47,245 bases of DNA from UMGS1840 sp045661305 (lineage in GTDB: Bacteria > Bacillota > Clostridia > UMGS1840): positions 1 through 47,245 of the forward strand of contig JAZRFJ010000004.1 in the NCBI GenBank assembly GCA_045661305.1, given 5' to 3'. The position numbers were made by a program, and so were the translations under genes. The notes below the pieces were generated by a model, which made no database searches, had not been told where the DNA came from, and saw only the letters and a program-made list of their open reading frames with translations. Positions 15,659 to 24,093 of this stretch are shown here, piece after piece. How positions within the stretch are numbered: position 1 is the stretch's first letter; each line of letters starts with the position of its first letter.

Positions 15659-15687
15659 GTGAGAAGTGAGGTAAAGAGGTGTATAAT
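15659..15687 (+). promoter_or_regulatory. Likely promoter of the phage-head gene cluster
   Basis: GTGAGA (15659-15664, four of six matches to TTGACA), a 17-bp spacer and perfect TATAAT (15682-15687), 32 bp before the small-terminase start. It lies just behind the ldhA terminator. I see no inverted-repeat operator around it, so expression may be constitutive and weak, or controlled by something not visible here. Confidence 0.6.
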
Positions 15688-15718
15688 ATAGGCACAAATT
15701 AAAGAAAGGGGAAAAGAA

Positions 15719-16036
15719 ATGGAATTTGAAACTAAAGAAAACAAAGAAAAAAATCCAGTTAAGAAGGACAGCAAAAAAAGCTTTAAAACAATTTTTGAAC
15801 AGCTTCTTTCAAAGAAAATCTCAGATGAGATGCGTGAAAGTCTTAAAGGGTATATGAAAAGCGACCGTAAGGATTTGAGTGTTTATGAAGCTATGGCTCT
15901 TGTACAGCTTACAAAAGCTTTAAATGGTGATACTAAAGCATTTGAGCTTGTAAGAGATACTTTAGGACAGAAGCTTCCTAATCAGAATGACACTGCTTTT
16001 GGCGGAGTTGTGAAGGTTATGATATCCGATGAATAA
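15719..16036 (+). CDS. Terminase small subunit (putative)
   Basis: This 105-residue protein is probably the DNA-recognition subunit of the packaging motor, delivering DNA to the large terminase. The evidence is position (first gene, overlapping the large terminase by 8 bp) and the C-terminal pattern ALVQLTKALNGDTKAFELVRDTLGQ, which matches the conserved tail of one group of small terminases. The N-terminal 30 residues are Lys/Glu-rich; no clear helix-turn-helix is visible, so DNA binding is inferred. It has an AAGGGG ribosome site and lies 32 bp behind the cluster promoter. Confidence 0.72.
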   Translation: MEFETKENKEKNPVKKDSKKSFKTIFEQLLSKKISDEMRESLKGYMKSDRKDLSVYEAMALVQLTKALNGDTKAFELVRDTLGQKLPNQNDTAFGGVVKVMISDE

Positions 16037-17510
16037 AAATTTTTTGTTTGAAATATCGAAAAATGTTTTTAACAGCGTATATATTCCATCACTTGAGTGT
16101 GATAAGAGATATCTTATATTTTATGGAGGAGCAGGAAGCGGAAAATCGTATTTTATAGCACAAAGGTACATAGTAAAGCTTTTAAGAGAAAAAATCTGCA
16201 ATCTTCTTGTTGTAAGAGCTGTTGCAAACACAAACAGAGTAAGTACCTTTGCACTTTTTAAGCAAGTTGTATCAAAATGGAATTTGACAGAATACTTTAA
16301 GTTCTTTGAGGGAGAAATGAAAATAAAGTGTCTTCTCAACGGAAACGAAGTAGTTTTTAAAGGACTTGACGATTCGGAAAAATTAAAATCAATAACATTT
16401 TGCAAGGGCGAGCTTACTGATATATGGCTTGAGGAGGCAAGTGAGGTTTCTGATGAAAAAGACTTCAATCAGCTTGATGTAAGATTGAGGGGTAAAGGAA
16501 CAAAGAAACAGATTGTTGTTTCGTTCAATCCTGTTGATGTAAATCACTGGCTTAAGAAAAAATTTTTTGATAAAAAAAACAATCAGACTCAAATTTTTCA
16601 CACGACCTATAAGGATAACCGTTTTTTAGATGATGAATATGTAAAGCTTCTTGAGGGCTACAAAAAGACGGACCCATACTATTATAGCGTTTACTGTCTT
16701 GGTGTATGGGGAGTTTTTGGAAATACAGTATTTTGTGCTTCAAAAATTCAGGAGCGTATTTCAAAAATAGGAAAACCTTTAAAAACAGGATATTTTTCCT
16801 ATGAAGAAAAAGACGGCAGACTTGTTAATATCGAGTTTATTGAAGATAAAAGCGGTTTTATAAAGATTTATAAGGAGCCTGAAAAAAATTATCCGTATGT
16901 TATCGGGGGTGATACGGCGGGTGAGGGAAGTGACAGCTTTACGGGACAGGTGCTATGTAATTTAAGCGGTGAACAATGTGCTGTTTTAAAGCATAAGGTT
17001 GATGAGGATTTATATGCAAGACAGATGTATTGCTTGGGAAAATATTATAATGAGGCACTTATCGGTATTGAAAGCAACTTTTCAACCTATCCGATAAAAG
17101 AGCTTGAAAGATTGAAGTATAAAAAGCAATATGTACGCGAAAAAGAGGATAGTTTTACAAAAAAAATAACAAATAGCCTTGGCTTTAAGACTACTTCCCT
17201 TACAAGACCGGTTATTATTGCAAATCTTGTAAAGATTACAAGGGAAGATATTAATCTTATAAATGATGAAGAAACACTTCTTGAAATGCTTACTTTTGTG
17301 AGAAATTCACACGGAAGATGCGAAGCAAAAGCAGGCGCACACGATGACCTTGTAATGGCACTTGCAATAGCTTTTTATATTCGTAATCAACAAAGCTTTA
17401 TTATTAAGGAGGAGACTGAGAATGAGTTTGATATTGCTAAGGTATTCGGAATAGAAAGAAAAAGTAAAATCGGCATTGAACCGATTGGAGAGGAAGTAAG
17501 AATAATATGA
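16029..17510 (+). CDS. terL: Terminase large subunit (packaging ATPase-nuclease)
   Basis: This is the ATP-driven motor that pumps DNA into the capsid and cuts it. The 493-residue protein is complete and of PBSX/Terminase_3-like form. Walker A is GGAGSGKS (33-40), Walker B with the catalytic Glu is DIWLEEASE (131-139), and the coupling motif region is SFNP (165-168). The RNase H-like nuclease domain keeps its acidic residues: Asp295 in GGDTAGEGSD, Glu348 in GIESN and the HDD pair at 438-440. Both active sites therefore look intact, which argues against simple decay. Its stop overlaps the next gene by ATGA. Confidence 0.95.
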   Translation: MNKNFLFEISKNVFNSVYIPSLECDKRYLIFYGGAGSGKSYFIAQRYIVKLLREKICNLLVVRAVANTNRVSTFALFKQVVSKWNLTEYFKFFEGEMKIKCLLNGNEVVFKGLDDSEKLKSITFCKGELTDIWLEEASEVSDEKDFNQLDVRLRGKGTKKQIVVSFNPVDVNHWLKKKFFDKKNNQTQIFHTTYKDNRFLDDEYVKLLEGYKKTDPYYYSVYCLGVWGVFGNTVFCASKIQERISKIGKPLKTGYFSYEEKDGRLVNIEFIEDKSGFIKIYKEPEKNYPYVIGGDTAGEGSDSFTGQVLCNLSGEQCAVLKHKVDEDLYARQMYCLGKYYNEALIGIESNFSTYPIKELERLKYKKQYVREKEDSFTKKITNSLGFKTTSLTRPVIIANLVKITREDINLINDEETLLEMLTFVRNSHGRCEAKAGAHDDLVMALAIAFYIRNQQSFIIKEETENEFDIAKVFGIERKSKIGIEPIGEEVRII

Positions 17511-17761
17511 CAGTTGAGAATATTAGTTTAATAATTAATCTATTGATACTTTTTTTCATTATCATTATGTACTGTTCTTTTTTTAGGAAAGAGGGTTTTT
17601 TAAAAAATGAGAATAAAGAAAAAAACTCGTTTTCAAATACCGTCTTTGATTCTTTTTTCGGGAAAGAGGAAAAGTTGAGCGAGGAAGAAAAAAGGGACAG
17701 AGAAATTCTTGATATGATTGAAAGATACGATGGAAAAAGTGTGAAAAGAAAGGAGGAATAA
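17507..17761 (+). CDS. Small single-helix membrane protein in the phage cluster
   Basis: The function is not recognised. The 84-residue protein has one N-terminal membrane helix (about 5-25) and a charged Lys/Glu-rich tail with a basic end. It starts in the ATGA overlap of the large terminase stop and ends 3 bp before the portal start, so its translation is coupled to both. It could be a holin-like or membrane-tethering protein, but nothing in the sequence proves this, and no endolysin is present. Confidence 0.6.
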   Translation: MTVENISLIINLLILFFIIIMYCSFFRKEGFLKNENKEKNSFSNTVFDSFFGKEEKLSEEEKRDREILDMIERYDGKSVKRKEE

Positions 17762-17764
17762 AAA

Positions 17765-19309
17765 ATGAGCAAAAAAACAGAGCTTAGTGATATTTGGAGA
17801 AAATACGAGCAAATAAAGGAACAGCACATGATTGATAACATTGATGAAAATGTAAAGATGTGTTTTCGGTTTTATGAGGGGGACCAGTGGTACGGTGTTG
17901 AAAAAAGCGGAGAAAGACTTCCGAAATATAACTTTATAAAACCGATAGTTGATTATAAAATCGCTATGGTTGCAAAAAACAATCTTGATATTATATATTC
18001 TCCGCCAAGTGATAAGGATAAGATTAAAAACGAAATATACACAGCTGTTTGCGAAAATTTCAATAATCTTGCAAAGTCAAAATGGGAAAAAAATAAGATG
18101 GAAAGCAAGCTTTGGGAAATTGCGAAAAAAAGCTGTATTTCAGGCGACAGCTATCTCTTTTTCTATAATTCAAGTTTAGATTCGCAGATTATAAACAAGG
18201 AAAATATATATTTTGCAAATGAAAGCTTGTCAGATATTCAAAAACAGCCTTACATTATAATATATGAAAGAAAAAATGTGGATGATGTTAAGAAAGAAGC
18301 ATTAAAAAATGGTATTCCGAAAGATAAGCTCAATCTTATAGTTGCTGACGATGATGAGTATGAAAATGATAAAGACCGTATAAAAAATGACAATTCAATG
18401 TGTACCTCACTTCTTTATATGTATAAGAAAAATGGAAATGTTTATTATCTCAAAGCTGTCAGAAATCTTATATACTGTGAGGATATACAAATAAATGGAT
18501 TAAGTTTATATCCGATAGCTTCTTTTTTGTGGACACAAAAATACAACTCTTCAAGAGGTATCGGAGAGGTTTATGAGATGATACCAAACCAGATAAGTAC
18601 AAATGCACTTCTTGTTAGAAGAGAAATAAACAATAAAATGACAGGTTATGCAAAGCCTGTATATAATTCTGATTATATTGAAAATCCTGAAAGTATTTCA
18701 AAAATCGGAACATCTATAAAAATAAACGGACCTGCCGCAACAAATATATCAGATGTTTTTGGATATGTTTCACCTGCACCGATGAGTGGGGAAGCAAAAC
18801 AGCTTCAAGAGGAAATCATACTTCTTTCTCAACAGCTTGGCGGTTCCGGAAGGCTTATTACAAATGATATAAATCCTGAAAAAGCAAGCGGTGCATCTAT
18901 TGTTGCTGCACAGGAGCAGGCTTCAATTCCGCTTTCGGAAAACAGTGCTTTCTTCAGACAATTCGTAGAAGATGTTGCAAAAATATGGCTCAATATGTGG
19001 ATCGTTTATAATCCTGACGGAATGATGGTTGAATATGAAAAGGACGGCACAAAAATGTCCTATGTTATTCCGCAGCACATTTTACTAAATATGCAGTTTA
19101 ATGTAAAAATCGACATTTCGCCTGTAAATCCGTTTTCAAAATATGCCCGTGAGCAAGCTTTGGAAAATGCACTTGATAAGAATTATATTACATTTGAGGA
19201 GTTTGTTGAGCTTTTAGATGATGACAGTACAACTCCCAAAGGAAAATTTGAAAGTATAATTAAAAAAAGAAAAATGCTTGGAAATAATAGGGAATTTGAT
19301 AATCTATGA
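17765..19309 (+). CDS. Phage portal protein
   Basis: The portal forms the dodecameric ring at one capsid vertex, docking the terminase and later the neck. The 514-residue length, position after terL, and the stretch FYEGDQWYG ... YNFIKPIVDYKIAMVAKN are typical of SPP1 gp6-like portals. The middle has the usual mixed wing/stem content and the region around 355-400 (GEAKQLQEEIILLSQQLGG ... ASGASIVAAQEQA) fits the long helix and tunnel region. The start is ATG 17765 behind AAAGGAGG. No frame break is seen. Confidence 0.88.
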   Translation: MSKKTELSDIWRKYEQIKEQHMIDNIDENVKMCFRFYEGDQWYGVEKSGERLPKYNFIKPIVDYKIAMVAKNNLDIIYSPPSDKDKIKNEIYTAVCENFNNLAKSKWEKNKMESKLWEIAKKSCISGDSYLFFYNSSLDSQIINKENIYFANESLSDIQKQPYIIIYERKNVDDVKKEALKNGIPKDKLNLIVADDDEYENDKDRIKNDNSMCTSLLYMYKKNGNVYYLKAVRNLIYCEDIQINGLSLYPIASFLWTQKYNSSRGIGEVYEMIPNQISTNALLVRREINNKMTGYAKPVYNSDYIENPESISKIGTSIKINGPAATNISDVFGYVSPAPMSGEAKQLQEEIILLSQQLGGSGRLITNDINPEKASGASIVAAQEQASIPLSENSAFFRQFVEDVAKIWLNMWIVYNPDGMMVEYEKDGTKMSYVIPQHILLNMQFNVKIDISPVNPFSKYAREQALENALDKNYITFEEFVELLDDDSTTPKGKFESIIKKRKMLGNNREFDNL

Positions 19310-19338
19310 TTTCTTTTGAATTTTAAGAAAGGGTGATT

Positions 19339-19518
19339 GTGATAGGAAGACTTTTTTATGAGTATGACAATACTAATCAGAACGAGGGCTTAAAAGCTTA
19401 CATAAAAGAAAAAGAGAAGGATATTATTTTTAAGTGGCAAAATGAAAAAAAATCTGTGATACGAAAATGCAGAAAACAAAAGAGGGAAAAAACAAATGAA
19501 AAGATGCAAAAAGTGTGA
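19339..19518 (+). CDS. Small basic protein between portal and scaffold
   Basis: The function is not recognised. The 59-residue protein starts MIGRLFYEYDNTN and then becomes Lys/Glu/Arg-rich and helical. I prefer GTG 19339, five bases after AAAGGG; the frame extends six bases further to GTG 19333. Its end overlaps the start of the next small gene by 23 bp. In many phages this position holds head-decoration or minor head genes, but there is no motif to assign one. Confidence 0.5.
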   Translation: MIGRLFYEYDNTNQNEGLKAYIKEKEKDIIFKWQNEKKSVIRKCRKQKREKTNEKMQKV

Positions 19519-19642
19519 AAAATGCGGTTGTGAATTAATTATATATAAAACTGTAAAGGAGGTGGTTGGAGGTGTAGAAAAAGACAGGACAATATATATT
19601 TGCCGAAATAAAAATTGTTCGGTAAACGAAATTAAAGAATAA
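19496..19642 (+). CDS. Small zinc-ribbon protein in the phage cluster
   Basis: This 48-residue protein is Cys-rich: CKKCEKCGC near the N-terminus and a CRNKNC pair near the C-terminus, separated by a short beta-like stretch (ELIIYKTVKEVVGG ... DRTIYI). That is the spacing of a zinc ribbon. The start ATG 19496 follows GAGGG by about 9 bases and the stop lies 16 bases before the scaffold start, filling an otherwise unexplained gap. Similar one-ribbon proteins occur near head genes of Bacillota phages; the role is unknown. Confidence 0.68.
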   Translation: MKRCKKCEKCGCELIIYKTVKEVVGGVEKDRTIYICRNKNCSVNEIKE

Positions 19643-19658
19643 GGAAAGGAATGAGAAA

Positions 19659-20297
19659 ATGAGTAATAAGACAAATTTGGTTGAAAACAAAAACAAAATT
19701 CCTCAGGTGTTACCTGAAAAAAGTGAAAAAAAAGTTACAGCTTTGTCAGAAAATGAAATTTCAGAGAATAAAAAAGATGAAGTTGTAAAAAGACTTTATA
19801 AAGATTATATTACACTAAAACAAAATCTTGATGAATTAAAAGCTGAAAATGACAGACTTTTAAAGCTTGTTTCAGAAAATTTTTCTGACAAAGAACATTC
19901 TTTTGAAAACAGCTTTAAAAGAGATGAGATGATTAAGAATATTATTAATGAGCGTGATAGATATAAGGAACTTGCTGTTCAGAAAATAAAAGAAAATATT
20001 CTTGATGAAATAAAAAAAGAGTTTTCGGATGTTAAAATTCTTTCAATAGATGAGCTTCCGAAAGAATTCCATAAGCTTGTGGGGGCAGGTATCTCACCTT
20101 TGGTTTCTTATAAGGTTATTTTGGAAAATGAAACAAGAAAAAAAGATAATAAACCTGCATCTATGGGTGAGATTAATTCAAATTCTGAAAAAGAAAAAGA
20201 ATTTTACTCATCTGCAGAGGTAGACAAGCTTACTAAAAAACAGCTTTCAAATCCTAAAATTATGAATGCTGTAATGAAATCAATGCTTAAATGGTAA
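19659..20297 (+). CDS. Putative capsid scaffolding protein
   Basis: Scaffolding proteins drive assembly of the procapsid and then leave. The 212-residue protein lies just before the capsid gene, is highly charged and largely helical, with a coiled coil at about 45-75 (KDYITLKQNLDELKAEN). Its last residues (YSSAEVDKLTKKQL ... IMNAVMKSMLKW) match the short C-terminal capsid-binding motif common in DUF4355-type scaffolds, which end in a similar SM-W pattern. No protease gene is seen in the cluster, so scaffold release would have to be non-proteolytic or host-aided. Confidence 0.75.
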   Translation: MSNKTNLVENKNKIPQVLPEKSEKKVTALSENEISENKKDEVVKRLYKDYITLKQNLDELKAENDRLLKLVSENFSDKEHSFENSFKRDEMIKNIINERDRYKELAVQKIKENILDEIKKEFSDVKILSIDELPKEFHKLVGAGISPLVSYKVILENETRKKDNKPASMGEINSNSEKEKEFYSSAEVDKLTKKQLSNPKIMNAVMKSMLKW

Positions 20298-20346
20298 AAG
20301 AAAAAAATAAAAAGTAAAAATTACAAATGAAAAGGAAAAAAAAATT

Positions 20347-21168
20347 ATGTCAATAACAAACTTTAAAGCAACAGTATGGTCAAAGTATATTCAGGACCAG
20401 CTTCCTAAATTCACAGTTTTCAAAAATGACTGTGACTTCAGATTTGAAGGTGAAGCTGGAAAAGGTAAAAAAGTAAAAATTCTTGGTGTAAACAGACCGA
20501 CAATTAAAAAATATGTTCCTGGAACAGATATGGACGGTGTAGAAGTACCTGAAGATACAGGTGTATATCTTGAAATTAAACAGTATGATTATTTCAACTA
20601 CGGTGTTGATGATATTGATAAAGCTCAGAGTATTGATGGCCTTATGAAAGCCCTTTCTGTTGAAGCGACAAGAGCCTTAGCTGAAAAAGAAGATGCCTAT
20701 ATTGCAGAGAGAATTGCATTAAATGCAGAATATATTTCAGAATCTACTTCTGTTACTACTGCGGCTGCGGCAAAGAAAGCAATAGACAATCTTTTTGTAC
20801 AGCTTTGGAATAACGGCGTTTCAGCAAAAGATGATTTGTGCTTATATCTTACACCGTGGTACTATGATTTGTTTGAACAGCGTCTTGTAGAGCTTAAAAC
20901 AAATAATGATTCACAGATTGAAAACGGAATCTTAGGTATGTACAGAAGTGCTAAGGTTAAGATGTCAAACAATATTTTTAACGATGGTACTGATGATTAT
21001 ATTATTCTTAAAACATCAAAAGCGTTTGCGTACTGTAACGGTATTGATGAACTCAGAGCATATTGTCCTGAAAAGCGTTTTATGGATGCTATAAAAGGTC
21101 TTAATACATATGGCGGTTTGATGGTAAGACCAAAAGAAGCCGCCGTTTTAAGAGCACATAACAATTAA
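20347..21168 (+). CDS. Major capsid protein (HK97-fold, putative)
   Basis: The 273-residue protein follows the scaffold gene and has the features of a small HK97-fold coat protein: an N-terminal arm (SITNFKATVWSKYIQDQL), a region with alternating strands (DCDFRFEGEAGKGKKVKILG), a long spine-like helix (about 100-125) and a P-domain end with GLMVRPKEAAVLRAHNN. The opening resembles P22-type or SU10-type coats used by short-tailed phages. Gly and Thr are well represented as expected for an abundant structural protein, and its ribosome site AAAGGAAA is clean. It is the most highly expressed candidate of the cluster, and an inverted-repeat element lies right behind its stop. Confidence 0.82.
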   Translation: MSITNFKATVWSKYIQDQLPKFTVFKNDCDFRFEGEAGKGKKVKILGVNRPTIKKYVPGTDMDGVEVPEDTGVYLEIKQYDYFNYGVDDIDKAQSIDGLMKALSVEATRALAEKEDAYIAERIALNAEYISESTSVTTAAAAKKAIDNLFVQLWNNGVSAKDDLCLYLTPWYYDLFEQRLVELKTNNDSQIENGILGMYRSAKVKMSNNIFNDGTDDYIILKTSKAFAYCNGIDELRAYCPEKRFMDAIKGLNTYGGLMVRPKEAAVLRAHNN

Positions 21169-21184
21169 TAATTAGTTTAATAAT

Positions 21185-21330
21185 GGGCGGCGGTAAAGTC
21201 CACCGCCAGATAAGACAGTTTTGGTTTTAAAACCATATTTTAAGTTTATACTGCGTCAAAAATACCCTAAATGCGTCAGCATTACGGATATTTTGTTCCT
21301 TATCTGGCTGTGGCCGATTATGCCGCTGCC
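21185..21330. repeat. MITE-like inverted-repeat element, short copy
   Basis: A 146-bp element fills the gap between the capsid and connector genes. Its ends, ccaccgccagataag and cttatctggctgtgg, are inverted repeats, and the left end itself folds into a small hairpin (ggcgg...ccgcc). The segment 21200-21304 matches the reverse complement of 43220-43325 at roughly 92 percent by eye (about 8 differences in 105). The second copy is longer and has near-perfect 20-bp ends. The transcript would form a long hairpin between the capsid and connector genes. Confidence 0.88.
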
Positions 21331-21356
21331 TTATTTTAAGAAAGGAGATGACAAGA

Positions 21357-22292
21357 ATGACATATGGAGAGTTAAAGCTGGCAAGTCTTCAGAAGATGTT
21401 TCATGATATAAAAACTCTTGAAGAAAACGAGGTTACAAAGCCTTATCTTGATAAAATGGAATATGTTGCCAACTGTGCAATTACGCGGGTATGTCTTGTT
21501 GGTGCAGGAATAAGAAAAAGATTTGAAATTTTTAAATGCACCTATCCTAATATGATAAAAAATTTCAGGGAATATCATAAGCTCAATGCTGTGTGTCAAG
21601 ATGATGAAGATAAAGTTAAGCTTTATGCGGAAAACGGACGAAGTATGTGTGTAAAGCTAAGAGGTAAGGGAAGCGTTGAAATATATGTTTTGGGAGAAAA
21701 AGTAAAAGAACATTCTTTTGATACTGATGATGAGATTACATATAAAACTTCGTTTACAAATTCTAAAAATTCTCCTGTAACTGTTATTTTTAAAACAACC
21801 TCAAATTTGTTTTTTTCATATCCTGCTATATATTCTCAAATTTTTTCGGATGAGGAAATTCCTGAATATGGACAAGAGATTTTATATAATTTTAAGGAGC
21901 TTGTTTCAGATTTTTATAAATTCGACAGTGATAACAGCGTTTTTCAGGATTGCGATAAAAAAGGTATTTTATATAACTTCAAAGATGAGAACACATTTTC
22001 ATTAAAACAAGATGCTCAGGGGAAATGGTCTGTGCCATATATAGCGTATCCAAATGTTATAACCAAAGACACACCTGATGACACCCAAATCATGCTTCCT
22101 TATGAGCTTTGTCTTATTCTTCCTTTTTATATTGCAAGTGAGCTTTATTTAGAAGATGACAGCGGGCTTAGTATAGGCTGGAGAAATAAATTTGAAAGCT
22201 CCCTTTCAGAATACGCAGTTTTAAAGAAAAGACCTGCAATGCGAAAATATGAAGTTGTAGAGAGTGTAGGTGGAATTTATGGCACAATTTAA
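21357..22292 (+). CDS. Putative head-tail connector (adaptor) protein
   Basis: The 311-residue protein has an N-terminal helical part (MTYGELKLASLQKM ... YVANCAITRVC), a central beta-rich insertion (about 70-170) and a C-terminal helical part with LPYELCLILPFYIASELYLEDD. The helix-insert-helix layout and the LP(F/Y)YIAxELYxED pattern resemble the phage adaptor proteins that bind beneath the portal. ATG 21357 is chosen over ATG 21348 because GGAG at 21344-21347 is nine bases upstream. The gene begins 27 bp after the MITE-like element and overlaps the next gene by 14 bp. The assignment rests on position and pattern, not on a firm family match. Confidence 0.55.
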   Translation: MTYGELKLASLQKMFHDIKTLEENEVTKPYLDKMEYVANCAITRVCLVGAGIRKRFEIFKCTYPNMIKNFREYHKLNAVCQDDEDKVKLYAENGRSMCVKLRGKGSVEIYVLGEKVKEHSFDTDDEITYKTSFTNSKNSPVTVIFKTTSNLFFSYPAIYSQIFSDEEIPEYGQEILYNFKELVSDFYKFDSDNSVFQDCDKKGILYNFKDENTFSLKQDAQGKWSVPYIAYPNVITKDTPDDTQIMLPYELCLILPFYIASELYLEDDSGLSIGWRNKFESSLSEYAVLKKRPAMRKYEVVESVGGIYGTI

Positions 22293-24078
22293 AAATATTT
22301 CTCAAGCACAGAAAAAAGCACTTACAGTTGATAAATTTGGCGGTGTTGATTTAACTAACAGCCAAGCTAAAATTTCCTTTTCGCGTTCCCCGAATGCCGT
22401 TAATATGATAAGGGATTCACTCGGAAAAGTAAAAAAGCGTTTCGGATACAAAAAAATTTATAGCTTTGAGGATTGCATTTTTGGTATTTTCTATTTTATA
22501 AAAGGAAGTCAGAGAAAAATGGTTATACATTCAGGTTCTAAGCTTTATATTGAGTCCGAAGATGGATATGAAGTCATTTTTGAAAATCTGAATGAAAAAA
22601 ACTCACAGGGGGTTCAGTTTGGAAATAAGCTTGTAATTGCAGATGGTAAAAAACTTATATATTATGATGGTGAAAAAGCGGGTTATATTGAAGATATTGC
22701 GTATCAGCCTACACTTGTAACAGGAAGAAGTAATACAGGAGGCGGTACTTTTTTAGATAGTGCAAATATACTTAGTACAGTAAGGACAGAAAGCTATAAA
22801 TGTGATGGATATATGAAAACTTTTCAGCTTGCTTCACAAAATATTAAATCTATTAAAAGTATAAAATTTAATTTTAATAACCTAGGGTGGAGAGATTATC
22901 TTGAAGAGGGACATCCATACTGGCTTAATACAAATAAAAGTACATTGGAATTAGATTTTGCTATTACTGCGGCTGTCGGTGAGGATAATTGCGTAATTAC
23001 ATATGAAGTGGAAAGAAACGAAGATAATTTTAATACTATTAATACAGCTTCATTTCTTACTTTATACGGTGCTTACGGTGCAATGGACAGACTATTTGTA
23101 GGTGGTAACAGTACATATGCCAATAGGGATTATTATTCTGAATTAAACGACCCGACATATTTTCCTGATACGAATTATGGTGTTTTTGGCAGTGAAGAAA
23201 GTCCTATAGTAGGTTACAGTCTTGTTTCAGATAATTTGTGTGTTCATAAAACAAATGAACTTAGTAATGCTAATATGATTTTAAGATATGGTACTGTTGA
23301 TGATGAGGGGAATGCTACCTTTAAAATAACAGGTACTTGTGTTGGCGACGGGGCAGTAAGCAAGGAGGCGTTTGCTCATCTTGACAGTGAGCCTGCATAT
23401 CTTACTCCAAATGGTATATGTGCTATTACACCGAGTGATATTATGGGAGAAAGATTTTCACAGCTAAGGTCTTACTATTTAAATGGAAAACTTTTGAATG
23501 AAGATTCTTTTTCAAAAGCAAGTGCTGTAACTTACAAAAGCTTTTTTATGCTTCTTGTTGGAGAAAAAATTTATATACTTGATTCTATGAACCCCTCAAC
23601 AGAGGAAAGAAATTTATATTCTCACAGGCAGTATGAGGGATATATATGGGATAATATACCTGCTAACATATTATTTTCTGACGGTGAAAAGCTTATGTTT
23701 GGTGGAAAAAACGGTGAACTTTGTGTTTTTTATGATAACGAGGAGGATGAAAATTGTTATCTTGATGATGGCAAACCTGTTGAAGCTTACTGGCAATTCC
23801 CTAAATTTTTGGGAGATGATTATTCTAAAAAGAAAACTATAATGCACTTTTCTGTTCTTTTTGATGACTATTCCAAAAATACAAAGATACAATATAAAAA
23901 TATAACAGGGGAGTGGCAGGATGTTGCCTTTAAAAATTCAAATAGAATGTTTGTTTCAAAAAGGCTTCATATAAAAAACAGTGAAGATGCTGAGATAAGA
24001 ATTATAAACAGTGAAAACGAGGCGTTGAAAATAAATACAGTTAAAATAAGTTATATAAATAACGGGAAAATAAAGTAA
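22279..24078 (+). CDS. Putative tail nozzle / neck beta-propeller protein
   Basis: The 599-residue protein is rich in beta-type segments that repeat a pattern of GNKLVIADGKKLIYY, VGEKIYILDS and DGEKLMFGGKNGELCVF, consistent with a beta-propeller. The N-terminus (FGGVDLTNS ... SPNAVNMIRDSLGKVKKRFGY) has the asparagine-methionine and G-x-L-KKRFGY signature of phage nozzle or neck proteins such as the P22 gp10 and T7 gp12 groups. If right, particles from this cluster would have a short, podovirus-like neck. The start ATG 22279 has GGTGG five bases upstream; the frame opens at GTG 22270. It overlaps the connector gene by 14 bp. Confidence 0.55.
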   Translation: MAQFKNISQAQKKALTVDKFGGVDLTNSQAKISFSRSPNAVNMIRDSLGKVKKRFGYKKIYSFEDCIFGIFYFIKGSQRKMVIHSGSKLYIESEDGYEVIFENLNEKNSQGVQFGNKLVIADGKKLIYYDGEKAGYIEDIAYQPTLVTGRSNTGGGTFLDSANILSTVRTESYKCDGYMKTFQLASQNIKSIKSIKFNFNNLGWRDYLEEGHPYWLNTNKSTLELDFAITAAVGEDNCVITYEVERNEDNFNTINTASFLTLYGAYGAMDRLFVGGNSTYANRDYYSELNDPTYFPDTNYGVFGSEESPIVGYSLVSDNLCVHKTNELSNANMILRYGTVDDEGNATFKITGTCVGDGAVSKEAFAHLDSEPAYLTPNGICAITPSDIMGERFSQLRSYYLNGKLLNEDSFSKASAVTYKSFFMLLVGEKIYILDSMNPSTEERNLYSHRQYEGYIWDNIPANILFSDGEKLMFGGKNGELCVFYDNEEDENCYLDDGKPVEAYWQFPKFLGDDYSKKKTIMHFSVLFDDYSKNTKIQYKNITGEWQDVAFKNSNRMFVSKRLHIKNSEDAEIRIINSENEALKINTVKISYINNGKIK

Positions 24079-24093
24079 AGAGGAGGATAATTT

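Noticed and set aside
23633..23892. Short open frames in both strands inside the nozzle-like gene
   Set aside because: They overlap a well supported long gene in other frames and show no start signal.
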